Positions 34,805 through 45,416 of a stretch of DNA of 64,000 bases are shown piece after piece. The notes under the pieces are model-generated. The model was not told the DNA's origin. It ran no database searches and saw nothing but the letters and a program-made list of their open reading frames with translations. The stretch spans positions 1,984,001 to 2,048,000 of the forward strand of contig OZ244911.1 in the NCBI GenBank assembly GCA_965221765.1. Reading direction: 5' to 3'. This stretch comes from Bin25 sp965221765 (GTDB lineage: Bacteria > Bacteroidota > Bacteroidia > Flavobacteriales > Flavobacteriaceae). The position numbers and the translations under genes were made by a program. Every line of letters starts with the position of its first letter. The stretch's first letter is position 1.

Positions 34805-37800
34805 ATGAATTTTAAATTTTACCCATCATCCATGCTTAAACCCATACCACTCATGACTCGCTTATCCGATCTTAGACCCTCTTGGTCGATGCCTTTTCTT
34901 CTGTTGATTTTCTTTTCTTGTGGAGGAGATGATTCCCCTGAAAACCCCGTTACCCCCCCCCTATTTTATACCGTAACGACCTCGGCGAGTATCGGTGGGA
35001 CCATCACCTCTTCCCAAAGCATCGCCAGTGGACAGTCCGTAGCCATCACTGCCACCCCTAACCAACATTATCAATTCAAAACCTGGACGGGCAATTGTCC
35101 CATCAATAGCCAAGAAGCCAGCCTCCGTTTTGAGGCCAGCGGTCATTGCTCTATCACGGCAGTCTTTGAAAAAATCAACTATCCCATCACCGCCACCACT
35201 ACCGACGGAGGAACGGTCACCGGCTTGCCCGCCCAAGACCGCCCCCAAGGAGAGCCCATCACCCTTCGAGCCGTGCCCCAAGAATACCATCTCTTTGCCG
35301 GCTGGACCACCGATGGGGATTCGGGTTGCCCCACCCTAGAAGACCCCACCCCACCAACCCTCTCTTTTGTCATCCAAGGGCCCTGCGCATTACAAGCTGC
35401 TTTTCAAAAAGTCCAACGCACCATCACTACCGCCATCAATACAGGAGGTACCATTACCCCCACCCAAACTATCGAGCATGGCCAAGAAATCACCATTACC
35501 ATAACCCTCGAAGAGGGCTATACACTAAACCAATGGACGGACAACTGCGGGACCTTTTCTCCCCAAGACCTCACCATCACCTTTTCCGCTACCGAGGATT
35601 GCCAGCTCCAAGCCATTCTTGAAAAAAAACAATATCTCGTGCAGGCCACGGCCACTTTAGGCGGATCTGTTAATAATCCCAATCGTATAGAAGCCATCCA
35701 TGGCCAACAAGTGGAGTTCACTGCCCAAGCCGATGAAAATCATGTCTTTGCCGGATGGAAAACGCAAGAAACTTCGGAATGCCCCACCTTGGAAAACCCC
35801 CAAGATCCTACCCTCTCGTTCATCGTCACCGGCCCCTGTGCCCTGCAAGCGATCTTTCAAAAAGCCCAACGCACCATCACTACCGCCATCAATACAGGCG
35901 GCACCATTAGCCCCACCCAAACCATCGAACATGGACAAACGGTGAGCATTACCGTCGAGGTGGAGGACGACTATACCCTAAAAGAATGGAAAAGCGATTG
36001 CGGCAGCTTTAGCTCTAGTGAGACCACCATCACCTTCCCCGCGACCGAGGATTGTCAAGTGACTGCCGTGCTACAAGAAGTTGAAGAAGAACCCACCCGC
36101 TATCTCCTCCAAGCCACCCCTACCCCAGGAGGCACTATTGATGGGCCCACTCAACTCGAAGTCCCCCCAGGCCAATCGGTCACCTTCACCGCCGTGGCCG
36201 ACCAAAATCATGTCTTTGCCGGTTGGCAACCCGATGAGACGACCGAGTGTCCTACGATTAAAAATCCCCAAGAGCCTACCCTCTCGTTCATCGTCACCGG
36301 CCCCTGCACTCTGCAAGCGATCTTTCAAAAAGCCCAACGCACCATCACTACCGCCATCAATACAGGCGGCACCATGACCCCCACCCAAACCATCGAACAT
36401 GGACAAACGGTGCGCATTACCGTCGAGGTGGATGACGGCTATACCTTAGAAGCATGGGATAGCGATTGCGGCAGCTTTAGTTCTAGTGACACCACCATCA
36501 CCTTCCCCGCGACCAAGGATTGCCAAGTGACTGCCGTGCTACAAGAAGTTGAAGAAGAACCAACACCCCAGACCAAAGATTGCAACGGACAACCCATTCC
36601 CATCGACGAGGATTGTCCTGAGCCAGAGCCCCAAACCAAATCTTGTTGGGATGGTTCTGTGATTCCTCGCTCTCAAAGTTGTCCGATTCAAACCAAAGAT
36701 TGCCATGGCAATCAAATCCCTAGTGGGGATACTTGTCCTGATTTGCTAGTCCAGCATAGCAATGGCGTGACCATCATCATCAATCCCGCGCTTCAAAACC
36801 ATTCGCAGTATGCGGGACGAAAAGCGACGGTCGATGGCACCGAGTATACCATCGTGACCAATGCCACCCTCAAAACCTGGGCAGCCGATGATCAGACCAA
36901 TGCCGTCTGTACCTCATTGGTGACCGATATGAGTGACTTGTTCCGAAATAAAGCCACTTTTAACCAAGATATCAGCTCCTGGGATACCAGTCGTGTCACC
37001 ACGATGGAAAACATGTTTACTAAGGCTAATGCTTTTAATGAAGATATTGGCGATTGGGAGGTCGGTAGTGTGACGGATATGGGTTATATGTTTGTCGATG
37101 CGAGTGTCTTCAACCAAGACATTGGCGATTGGGATGTTAGTAGTGTAACCAATATGGGTTTTATGTTTTATAAATTGAGTGAATTCAACCAAGATATTGG
37201 GGAATGGGATGTCCGTAGTGTGACCAATATGGCGGCTATGTTTTATGAGGTTACCTTATTTGACCAAGATATTGGGCAGTGGAAGGTCGGTAATGTGACG
37301 GATATGAATAATATGTTTTATCATGCGAGTGCCTTCAACCAAGACATTGGCGAGTGGAATGTCAGTAGTGTAACGAATATGACTTATATGTTTTCTGAAG
37401 CTGTCAGCTTCAACCAAGATATTGGCGATTGGGATGTCAGTAGTGTAACGAATATGAATTATATGTTTTCTGAAGCTGTCAGCTTCAACCAAGACATCGG
37501 CCAATGGAATGTCGGTAGTGTGGAGAATATGGGGAACATGTTTACAAGAGCCATATCTTTTAATGGAGATATCGGCGAGTGGGATGTCAGTAGTGTGACC
37601 AATATGAAGCAGATGTTTTCGAATACTAATGCTTTTAATCAAGACATCGGGGAGTGGAATGTCAGCAGCGTCACCAGTATGAAGCAGATGTTTGCCTTTG
37701 CGACGGCCTTCAATGGAAATATCGGCGAGTGGGATGATGTCAGTAATGTGACGGATATGGATGGGATGTTTGCGGCTGCTCGGGCTTTTAATCAAGACAT

Positions 37801-37978
37801 CGGAGCGTGGGATGTCAGTAGTGTGACGGATATGGGTGGGATGTTTAATAGTGCGACTTTATTCAATCAAGACCTTAGTAGTTGGAGTGTCAGTAGTGTG
37901 ACAGATTGCACAGGATTTTCTTCTAGCTCCAGCTTAGTGGACTCCCATCTCCCTTCATTTACTAATTGTACCCCATAG
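34805..37978 (+). CDS. Large surface lipoprotein: InlB-type repeats plus DUF285 repeats
   Basis: 1057 residues. The signal with lipobox (PFLLLIFFSCGGDDS, cysteine at about 39) is followed by about six Ig-like bacterial repeat domains (about 50-590) of the divergent InlB-B type. Each has a Gly-Gly-x-Val/Ile strand, HxFxGW-like motifs (YHLFAGW, NHVFAGW) and paired cysteines. A Cys-rich linker (QTKDCNGQPIPIDEDCP and two similar) precedes 13 DUF285 repeats (about 715-1050, FNQDIGEWDVSSVTNMxxMF). The protein is lipid-anchored and outward facing; adhesion is inferred. Codon use and GC content are clearly higher than in nearby genes, suggesting transfer. A C9 run lies 20 codons past the lipobox and a G10 run lies in its promoter. 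It is flanked by inverted IS630 copies. Confidence 0.88.
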   Translation: MNFKFYPSSMLKPIPLMTRLSDLRPSWSMPFLLLIFFSCGGDDSPENPVTPPLFYTVTTSASIGGTITSSQSIASGQSVAITATPNQHYQFKTWTGNCPINSQEASLRFEASGHCSITAVFEKINYPITATTTDGGTVTGLPAQDRPQGEPITLRAVPQEYHLFAGWTTDGDSGCPTLEDPTPPTLSFVIQGPCALQAAFQKVQRTITTAINTGGTITPTQTIEHGQEITITITLEEGYTLNQWTDNCGTFSPQDLTITFSATEDCQLQAILEKKQYLVQATATLGGSVNNPNRIEAIHGQQVEFTAQADENHVFAGWKTQETSECPTLENPQDPTLSFIVTGPCALQAIFQKAQRTITTAINTGGTISPTQTIEHGQTVSITVEVEDDYTLKEWKSDCGSFSSSETTITFPATEDCQVTAVLQEVEEEPTRYLLQATPTPGGTIDGPTQLEVPPGQSVTFTAVADQNHVFAGWQPDETTECPTIKNPQEPTLSFIVTGPCTLQAIFQKAQRTITTAINTGGTMTPTQTIEHGQTVRITVEVDDGYTLEAWDSDCGSFSSSDTTITFPATKDCQVTAVLQEVEEEPTPQTKDCNGQPIPIDEDCPEPEPQTKSCWDGSVIPRSQSCPIQTKDCHGNQIPSGDTCPDLLVQHSNGVTIIINPALQNHSQYAGRKATVDGTEYTIVTNATLKTWAADDQTNAVCTSLVTDMSDLFRNKATFNQDISSWDTSRVTTMENMFTKANAFNEDIGDWEVGSVTDMGYMFVDASVFNQDIGDWDVSSVTNMGFMFYKLSEFNQDIGEWDVRSVTNMAAMFYEVTLFDQDIGQWKVGNVTDMNNMFYHASAFNQDIGEWNVSSVTNMTYMFSEAVSFNQDIGDWDVSSVTNMNYMFSEAVSFNQDIGQWNVGSVENMGNMFTRAISFNGDIGEWDVSSVTNMKQMFSNTNAFNQDIGEWNVSSVTSMKQMFAFATAFNGNIGEWDDVSNVTDMDGMFAAARAFNQDIGAWDVSSVTDMGGMFNSATLFNQDLSSWSVSSVTDCTGFSSSSSLVDSHLPSFTNCTP
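34955..34963 (+). repeat. C9 tract near the start of the surface lipoprotein (in frame)
   Basis: Encodes part of NPVTPPLFYTV. At C9 the long frame is open (ON). Any change not divisible by three ends translation soon after the signal peptide. Confidence 0.85.
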
Positions 37979-38163
37979 ATTTATGGATTAATGGATTATG
38001 GGTTTTTATAAACTATTGTTCTCTGTCTTCGAAAAATATTAAATTCAAAACGTTATGAAATCAATTGGGCATCACGAGGTAATAGCAAGTTGAACAAGGT
38101 GGCTCTGGAAATGAAAATTATAACAAATTTTAGCATGATAAATATCTGATATAAACCTCTTTA

Positions 38164-39220
38164 TAGTAAAGTGCGTTCTACATTATTTTTTGCAAAAAAT
38201 AATTTTCATAGCATGATACCCCAAAATGATGTCGCATGCGACGGAAGAAGAGTTCAAACAACTCCTCCGAAAAGGCCCAATTTTTTGGCGGGTGTGACCG
38301 ATTCAAGTGATTATCAATGCGCAACGGAAACCCTAGACCGCCGAACGATTGGCACCTTACAGTACGCTTTCCAAAAGCTGCATCACCCAACGGTTACGGG
38401 CTGATAACCGGCAGGGAGCTCCACATCTTTGAAAGCAAAAGACCAGGGGCCGAAGGTAAGGTTACTGGTCTCTCGAAAAAGAAAAAACGTTTTTAGAAGG
38501 CTTTCGGCAACTAGTGATTGCCGGAAATATAGTCACTACCGATGTGATTCAAGTCGCATTTGAAGAAAACATCGGTCAGAAAGTGGCCAAGAGCAAGATC
38601 TACCGGCTCTTGAAGCGTCATCATTAGCGCCAAGTCGTTCTTCGGCCGTATCATCCAAAAAAAAATCCAAAACGTCAAGAAGACTTTAAAAAACTCCCCG
38701 GGCCATGGAAAGCCATCATCAAGGAAAAGCAATTGGACCAAGTATCCGTTCTTTTTGGATTCCAAGACGAAGGCAGGTTTGGACGCCTTAATATTCCTTG
38801 AAAATCATGGTGTCCTCCAAGGGACCGCCCCCAAGTAGCCAAATAAGTGGTGCGTCAGTCCTTGTACGCCTGCCCTGAAAAAGCCAAGGCGAGGTCATTG
38901 ATGTTGCCTTTTGCCCATAACGAGATGATGAATCTCTTTTTATAACTAGTGGCCAAGTATTTCCAAGATGATCAAATCATCATGCAAGTGGACCAAGTGT
39001 ATATATGACTCAAACTGAGCCATTGATTTCACCCTTATTGAGCCTATATGGGCGGAGGTTTGAGAAAAATTTCTAGACCACCAACTATTTGAAACGCTAG
39101 ATGATTTGGAAGAACCGCTAGCTCATGGGTTGAAAGCGATGGCTACATACGGAAAAAGATTGGCATCTTGAACAAACTTCCCGCACATTAGAAATGTAAT
39201 TTAGAAAGCATGTTAGTATT
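38164..39220 (+). pseudogene. IS630-like transposase and element, copy 2
   Basis: The mirror image of the copy at 33506-34622, more degraded. It gives MIPQNDVACDGRRVQTTPPK (another frame would give the true start), then FRQLVIAGNIVTTDVIQVAF near 38500 and the C-terminal region WAEV, FLDHQLFETLDDLEEPLAHG with several stops. Ends match copy 1 (AAAGTGCGTTCTACATTATT and AGAAAGCATGTTAGTA). It lies on the far side of the large surface gene. Confidence 0.7.
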
Positions 39221-39500
39221 AGGCAATCGTTTTCGGATATTCCATGTGATGGATAATCACCATCGGGAAGAATTACTATTTCATATTGATACGATACTGA
39301 ACGCTAGACGCTACAAAGGAAGTATTCAATACTTTTATAGAATGACATGTCATACTCCAAACCATCCGAGTAGATTATGTACCTGAATTAATCGCTCATC
39401 ATTTTAAAGAATGTGCTAAACAAACTAGCATGACGATTGCTAATATCTCAATTGGCAAACCCACCAATGGCAATTTGATAGAGCATCAAAATAAATCATA
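39221..39500 (+). pseudogene. IS3-family OrfB remnant
   Basis: The integrase-core fragments FRIFHVMDNHHREELLFHID and TILNARRYKGSIQYF, then VDYVPELIAHHFKECAKQ and ISIGKPTNGNLIEHQNK, match the rve-domain order of IS3-type transposases (usual motifs VMDDHxRE, DNGPE, GKPxQNxxIE). Frames change between them and the catalytic DNGPE is degraded to DYVPE. It is non-functional. Confidence 0.65.
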
Positions 39501-39567
39501 AAGAAAAAACTGTAACTTGAAGCCTTTCGATTTGGGGAGTAGCAAATGACCAATTTGATTATGTAAA

Positions 39568-40026
39568 ATGAAATCATTAAATAAAATTTATTTCCTTTTT
39601 CTTATTTTATTACCAGGATACTTTTTATGTCAATCACTTTACCTATGGTTTAAAATAATAGGCCATTGGTATTATCAAGTCTACTTTATGGGATTGATTG
39701 AAGGGGTTGATCATTTAATTCGACTCCCCCGGCTAATAAGTAGTTTATTTTTGTATTCTACTTTTTTTATCATTTTAAGATTACGATTTGAACAAATCAA
39801 GACCCATTCAATCAATCAATACTTGTTGTTCATTTATTTATTGGTGGTTGTTTCTAGTTTGATTCCTATTCTTACCTCATATTCCCCGCAATGGAAAATA
39901 CTTGATTATGTAAATATGTTCGCATTGGTAGGGTGTTTCATGTATTATGTTTTTATTGATTATAAATTGAATCCAATGAAGTATAGTTGGTCAAGGTTGC
40001 TTGATAACAATAGAATAGGCACATAA
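39568..40026 (+). CDS. Hypothetical membrane protein with about four helices
   Basis: 152 residues. Hydrophobic segments lie at about 7-27, 45-66 (with a polar break), 83-101 and 113-133. I see no conserved motif and recognise no family. It stands alone between two IS3 remnants and has an uninterrupted frame with codon use like the chromosomal genes, so it may be a true resident gene of this disturbed region. Confidence 0.5.
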   Translation: MKSLNKIYFLFLILLPGYFLCQSLYLWFKIIGHWYYQVYFMGLIEGVDHLIRLPRLISSLFLYSTFFIILRLRFEQIKTHSINQYLLFIYLLVVVSSLIPILTSYSPQWKILDYVNMFALVGCFMYYVFIDYKLNPMKYSWSRLLDNNRIGT

Positions 40027-40129
40027 AAAAGGATAAGAAATAACATTTCCTTAAATTTTGAGTTGCGTCAGTGGGCTTGCGATACCCCCTAAACTGAAAT
40101 TTCCAAGGATATAGTTTTTTCTTTATTAT

Positions 40130-40740
40130 CTATCGTCAGCATGGGAAAGCTATGGTTTCCATCCTAACTCGAAAATTCAACTAGCGTCTAGTTTTATACG
40201 CCAACATGCGGACATCTGTTATGAAATGGACTTCGCCACGGTCTGATAATTTCTCGAACCATGTCAAGAAATCTAAGGCGGTGCTTCCAAGATTTTTTTT
40301 GGTATCGACCCATTCTATTGATTTATCAAGGTGTTTTGCGCTGGCTTACCAGCTATGGTATCACCAATGACAATGCTTTTTGGGGCTAATCTTTAAATTG
40401 AGTAGTGATAAAATCAGACCATAATCTATCCGAATGATCTAGGGCTTGCTATACAACTCCATCAAAGTATTGAACGATTGAACGATGCGTCTAGCGTTCA
40501 ATGACGAATCGATGGGACAAAACAATACTATCTCCCAATGGAGCTCATTCATGACATGGAATATCCCAAAACGCTTTCTTGAGAATAACATATCATGTAT
40601 AAAATCGGTTGCTAGGTGATATGAATCTTCATAGCTAGCGCATGGGATTGCTACATCCGTCAATAAAAAAGCTTGGACTCATGAGTCGAATAGCCTCTTG
40701 GTGGAATTATTCTTGCGAGACATTTTAAATCAATCAACTT
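40130..40740 (-). pseudogene. IS3-family OrfB remnant, opposite orientation
   Basis: Read leftward: HLATDFIHDMLFSRKRFGIF, HVMNELHWEIVLFCPIDSSL and NARRIVQSFNTLMELYSKP, then IRIDYGLILSLLNLK and IAGKPAQNTLINQ, then scattered C-terminal pieces. These correspond to the same integrase core as the remnant at 39221, but from a different, better kept copy. Acidic catalytic residues are partly lost. Confidence 0.65.
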
Positions 40741-41058
40741 AATGTTGCTGCATGGCAAGCTTGTCAGACTTGCATATATCCTCTGTTTGCATTAAATATC
40801 CCACTTTAGTGATATTTAATGATTAATTTCGCCACAAGAATTAATGCTTTTTTCGATAAAGCCTAAATCAAGTTTCAAAAAACAGAAATTAATGGATGCT
40901 TGTTATGTTCAAACAAAACAAGGTCAAATGCTACCATCAACCAAACAGCCAATCAAAAAAATAGAAATCTGCCATGAAAATTTGGGTTAAAAAAACGGAT
41001 GAAAAAAGCCTTGTCGCTTTTGATTATGAAATACTTTATTAAGAGTAAAATAGATAGT
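40741..41058. other. Gene-free stretch before the type III R-M locus
   Basis: Broken frames only. No terminal sequence like that of the IS1595-like elements is visible here or after the locus, so I cannot show that the type III genes came on such an element. No clear -7 box precedes the mod start. Confidence 0.4.
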
Positions 41059-42708
41059 TATGCCAACTCTTCATTTCAAATGCAAAAATGATATATGGAA
41101 TCACCACCAATCCATTCCATATCATACACTTAAAACAGATAAAAAAAAATCGGGGGGGGGTAAATTCGGATAAAAACCTTCTTATAGAAGGTGATAACCT
41201 TCTAGCCCTTAAAAGTCTTCTTCCAAATTATCATAACAAAATAAAGTGCATTTATATTGATCCTCCGTATAATACAGGTAATACCGAAAAAGATGAATGG
41301 ATTTATAATGATAATGCAAATAACCCAAGAATAAAAAATTGGTTAGGTAAATCGATAAAAAAAGATGATTTAACTCGTCATGATGCATGGCTCTGCATGA
41401 TGACCCCTCGACTTCAACTTTTAAAAGAACTTCTTGCCGACGATGGGGCTATTTTTATTTCTATTGATGACAATGAATATGCACATTTGAAATTACTCTG
41501 TGACGAAATATTTGGCATAGAAAGTCATATTGGCACGCTAATTCACCAAAGAGCAAGTGGCGGTGGGCAAGCAAAAAAAGTAGTTAAAGGGCATGATTAT
41601 ATATTGGTCTACTCTAAAAAACAAATTTCTTTGGTACGCCCTAAAATAGTTCGGCAAGAAGTTAGAACAATTAATGGGAATAAATACATAATCAATGATG
41701 ACTGGCTTAGAAGAGTTTTTGGGAAATATGATAAGACTGAAGATAGAAGATGTTTTTATGAAGAGATTGTTGACATAAAAGGTCAAGAAAAAAAGGACGA
41801 AATAGATTCTTTAATTAAAGAGGGAAAAGTTGTATTAAAAAGAAATAAAGAAGGAAAGCATATTGTTTGCCAATTAATTCCTTTAGATGAATCTTCATCT
41901 AAATTATATTCTATTATTAAAACATTTCCAAGAGATAATAAAGAAGATTTAAATTCAATTGTAAAGGTTTTTTCTGAAGAAGGTAAAAAAGATTTGGTTA
42001 AACTTGGAATAGGAGAACTATTTCCATACCCAAAACCAGTGGATTTAGTAAAAATTCTGATTAACTCAATAACCTTAAAAAGCAACACTGAAGACATCAT
42101 ACTTGATTCATTTGCGGGTTCAGGAACAACGGCTCAATCTGTCATGGAGTTAAATAAACAAGATGGAGGTCAAAGAAGATTTATATTAATTCAACTGAAT
42201 GAACCAATTTCAGAAAAACATCCAGCATTTAATGAACCATATAATTATAGATATATCCATGAAATAACAAAATCACGAATTGATAAGGCTGTTAAAAAAT
42301 TTAAATATCGTGATGGATATACCTATCAAACATTAGGACATCCGATTGACCCCAAAAATATCCTGAGTAGTGAAAACTTGCCACCTTATAAAGATTTGGC
42401 AGAGTATGTTTTTTATCTTCGAACGGGTACGCCACATCCTTCCCCAGAAAACATCAATGCAAGCACCTATAAAGTAGGAGTATATAATAACATATCTATC
42501 TATCTATCTATTATATGAGCCAGATAATGAAAAACTAAAAAAATTAGCCGTCACTATAGATTGGATCAAACAAATCAATGAAACAGATCAAAACCATAAA
42601 GTCATCTATGCTCCAGAATTATATTTAGATGAAGATGACATTGAATTAAAAGATTTTAAAGTTGAATTTGTCAACATTCCTTATCAATTATTTGAAAGCC
42701 GAAAATGA
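41059..42708 (+). CDS. mod: Type III DNA adenine methyltransferase (Mod), phase-variable, now OFF
   Basis: The natural start is the ATG giving MPTLHFKCKNDIWNHHQSIP, a usual Mod beginning. This frame ends at TAA after a G9 run. With one more G it continues into DKNLLIEGDNLLALKSLLP, catalytic motif IV in CIYIDPPYNTGN and YNDNANNPRIKNWL, a recognition region of about 150 residues, and AdoMet motif I in DSFAGSGTTAQSVMELNK. Near the 3' end four TATC repeats again put the frame out. Three repeats would restore the last 63 residues (LYEPDNEKLKKL to the end), which then overlap the res ATG by ATGA. With both corrections the gene is exactly 548 codons plus stop. A weak internal ATG at 41088 could give some protein now. 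Confidence 0.85.
41152..41160 (+). repeat. G9 tract near the start of mod (out of frame)
   Basis: From the natural start, G9 leads to an immediate TAA. G10 or G7 opens the frame. From the internal ATG at 41088, G9 happens to be in frame. Confidence 0.85.
42493..42508 (+). repeat. Four TATC tetranucleotide repeats in the 3' part of mod
   Basis: Four exact copies plus TA. Four units stop the frame at 42518; three or six open it to the end of the gene. Tetranucleotide repeats are a known switch in type III mod genes of other bacteria. Confidence 0.8.
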
Positions 42709-45156
42709 TTCAATTAAAAAAATATCAAGAAAAAGTTGTTGATGAAATATCCTCTTTTTTTATTGATTTAAATGCTGAAAAAGAAAAAATTAAAAATTCT
42801 AAAGAAGGATGCTATCTTTGGAATTATTTGGGTCAGCATCCCAATAAACAATGGCAAGACCAGCCAATCACTGGCTCGCAACAAAAAAAACAAGGAAAGA
42901 AAAGATATCCAAGAGTTTGTGTTAAAATTCCTACGGGTGGTGGAAAAACACTTATTGGAATTGAATCGATCAAAGCATATCAAAGTATATTGGCTTCAAA
43001 AAAAACAGGACTCATTATATGGATGGTTCATCGAGAATCGATTTATACTCAAACTCTTGACAGGCTCAAAAATAAATGGGATCCATATCGACTAATCTTA
43101 GACGAAATAACAGGTAACCGGGTTTTGATAAAAAAAAACAAGATTCGATATGCAAAAGCGATGTTGAAAACAATCTTGTGGTCATGATGTTAATGATACA
43201 AAAACTAAATAGCACAAGTTTTAGAAAAATATTTGAAGATGGTAGCGTTGACTCTGATTTTTTCCCATCTGAAAACAATATAGTAGCTCAACGAGAACTA
43301 TTAAAAGAATTTCGAAATCTAGATTTAATTGAAGGCTCTGAACAGATAAAACACAGTCTGGGAAACATGATTCGAATTCAAAAACCATATGTCATCGTGG
43401 ACGAGTTTCACAGAATATTTACAGATAAATCAAAAGAATCATTAGATGATTTAAATCCTTCATGTCTCATCGGATTATCTGCAACACCAAAAGAAGGAAT
43501 GAATATTATTTCAGAGATTACTGGAAGAGAACTCGATGATGAAGAAATGGTAAAATTTCCGATTAGAGTAAGTAGCGCATCTGAAAATTGGAAATCAATG
43601 ATGAATTCAATCATATCTAAACGCAAAGAATTAGAAGAAAAAGCGATGACCTATCAAAAAAATAGAGGAGAATATATTCGACCTATTGCATTGATCCAAG
43701 TACATCGAACGGGAAAAAATCAACGAGGTAAAGGATATGTCCATAGTGATGATGTGCGTGAATATCTTGAGAATCAAGGAATACCTTCGGGACAAATCGC
43801 TGAAAAATCAAGTCAAAAAAATGAAATAAAAAATAAAAACCTATTATCAGAAAATAGTGATATACGGTATCTCATCACTAAGGAAGCACTAAAAGAAGGT
43901 TGGGATTGTTCTTTTGCCTATATTCTTGGCATTATTCCAAATGCAAAAAGCGATACTGGAATAACTCAATTAGTCGGTCGCATTTTAAGACAACCAAATC
44001 AAAAAAAACAAAGATTTCAGAATTAAATTCGAGTTATGTATATTTTAACGAAGGAAGTTCAGAAGAAATTATTAATCAAATAATCAAAGGACTACAGAAA
44101 GAAGGATTAAGTGATTTATCAAAGAATGGTGGTGTGCAAGATGAAAATAATCAGCAACCCTTTAAAGAAGAAGTATCCATAAAAAACAAAATATTTAAAA
44201 AATTTGAAAACACATTGTTTTTACCAACTTGGATCGTGAAAGACAAAAAAAACTATAGAAAATTCTCTTATTCGGTAGATATTAAACCTAAAATCAATTG
44301 GGATAATTTTGAGATTAAAAGTGCCATTCAAGAGCTTTATTTAGAAGATTTTTCAAATAAAAAAACAGAAATAATAATACATGCTAATTTAAAACGTACG
44401 CTAGGTGAAGCAGTTAAATCAACTTATTCTCCATTCAATATACTCGATTTGACTACTTATTTATCTCGAACAAATCAAATCATAACCAATCCTTTTGTTG
44501 CTTATGAGATTGTAGGGAAAGCGCATAAGCAACTTCTGAAAAAGTATAACCCTAGTGTACTGGATAAAAACTTTAATAATATCAAAAAAGAATTAGGCTA
44601 TAAACTCAAAAAGTTCAAGCAAAAAGAGGAAGAAAAAATATTCAATTCTTTAGTTAAAAATCAAACACTACTTCTAGGTGTTTCTAAGAATCATTCATTT
44701 GGTTATCAGATACCTCAGACTGATTATGTGTATCATGGAAAAAAAACATCAAACAGTCTTTATAAGAAAGTAGATGTAGATTCATTAAACGATTTAGAAC
44801 GAAATATCACAAAATATATTGAAGATCATAAAAAACATATTTTATGGTGGACTAGAAATAAAGATAAAAAGGGTTGGTATTCGATTAAGGGATGGCAAAA
44901 GAAGAATATCTATCCTGATTTTATAGTGGCTCGAAAAAAAGCGAAAAAAAGAGTTGACTTTATCTACATATTTGAAAGTAAGGGCGAACATTTAATTGGG
45001 AATGCTGATACCGAGTATAAAAATTCTATTTTAAATCGATTAAATGAACAACATATTGAGGCCATCGGATTCAATCTCGATCATAAATTTGATTTTGAAT
45101 TAATTAAACAAGGCGACGAAGAAACAAAAATTAGAGATAACGTTTTAAAGTCTTAA
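42705..45156 (+). pseudogene. res: Type III restriction subunit (Res), two homopolymer frameshifts
   Basis: A superfamily 2 helicase-nuclease that, with Mod, cuts DNA between two inverted sites. The Walker A is RVCVKIPTGGGKTLIGIES (about residues 65-83). After a break at an A9 run (43130-43138) the next frame has ENNLVVMMLMIQ, YVIVDEFHRIF and LIGLSATPKEG, then LITKEALKEGWDCSFAYILG and LVGRILRQPN. After a second break at an A8 run (44001-44008) the last part has SELNSSYVYFNEG and a C-terminal nuclease-like region (YPDFIVARKKAKKRVDFIYI, FESKGEHL). One extra A at each run gives exactly 817 codons plus stop. It is either recently inactivated or mis-sequenced at two A runs. Confidence 0.85.
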
Positions 45157-45402
45157 TACCTAAACACTCGAAAATACAAAATTTAAGAAAGAGGAGATTA
45201 CTGTTGCCACACTTTGGTATATAATTCTCAAAAGTTCTATATCAAAAAAGTAAATTAACTATAAAAGAAAGACGGAAACAATAAAAACTAATCTGTAGGA
45301 TGTATTCCATAAATTTCAACCTATGAATCAAATAGGGCTTTGCACTTTTGTATAAAAACGCTTTCATCATTATGGCGTGGCCCCATAATTAAATATTTCT
45401 AT
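45157..45402. other. Intergenic stretch between res and the histidine operon
   Basis: AT-rich, no gene-sized frame, no element end found. A short hairpin-like GGCGTGGCCCC lies near 45374, but I cannot assign a role. Confidence 0.35.
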
Positions 45403-45410
45403 TAATTTTG
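45403..45410 (+). promoter_or_regulatory. -7 box (TAATTTTG) of the histidine operon
   Basis: TAnnTTTG match ending six bases before the leader-peptide ATG. Confidence 0.6.
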
Positions 45411-45416
45411 CAATCG

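Noticed and set aside
35130..37795. Long leftward and overlapping frames inside the large surface lipoprotein gene
   Set aside because: They are shadows of a high-GC repetitive gene. The translations are repeats of the same low-complexity pattern without start signals, and the sense frame has a lipobox and known domains.
41088..42518. ATG at 41088 as the true start of mod with an intact frame
   Set aside because: The frame upstream (MPTLHF from 41059) is the usual Mod beginning and is joined by one added G. The 41088 start gives an unusual N-terminus, and its frame still ends early at the TATC repeats.
43900..44022. Separate start of the third res fragment at 43900
   Set aside because: The residues before 44009 in that frame are the shadow of the helicase motif VI region; the fragment only makes sense as the continuation of res after the A8 run.
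45180..45400. An IS1595-like end flanking the type III locus
   Set aside because: Both flanks were searched by eye for the GGG-TATA-CTTA-TTACACGG pattern and nothing close was found.
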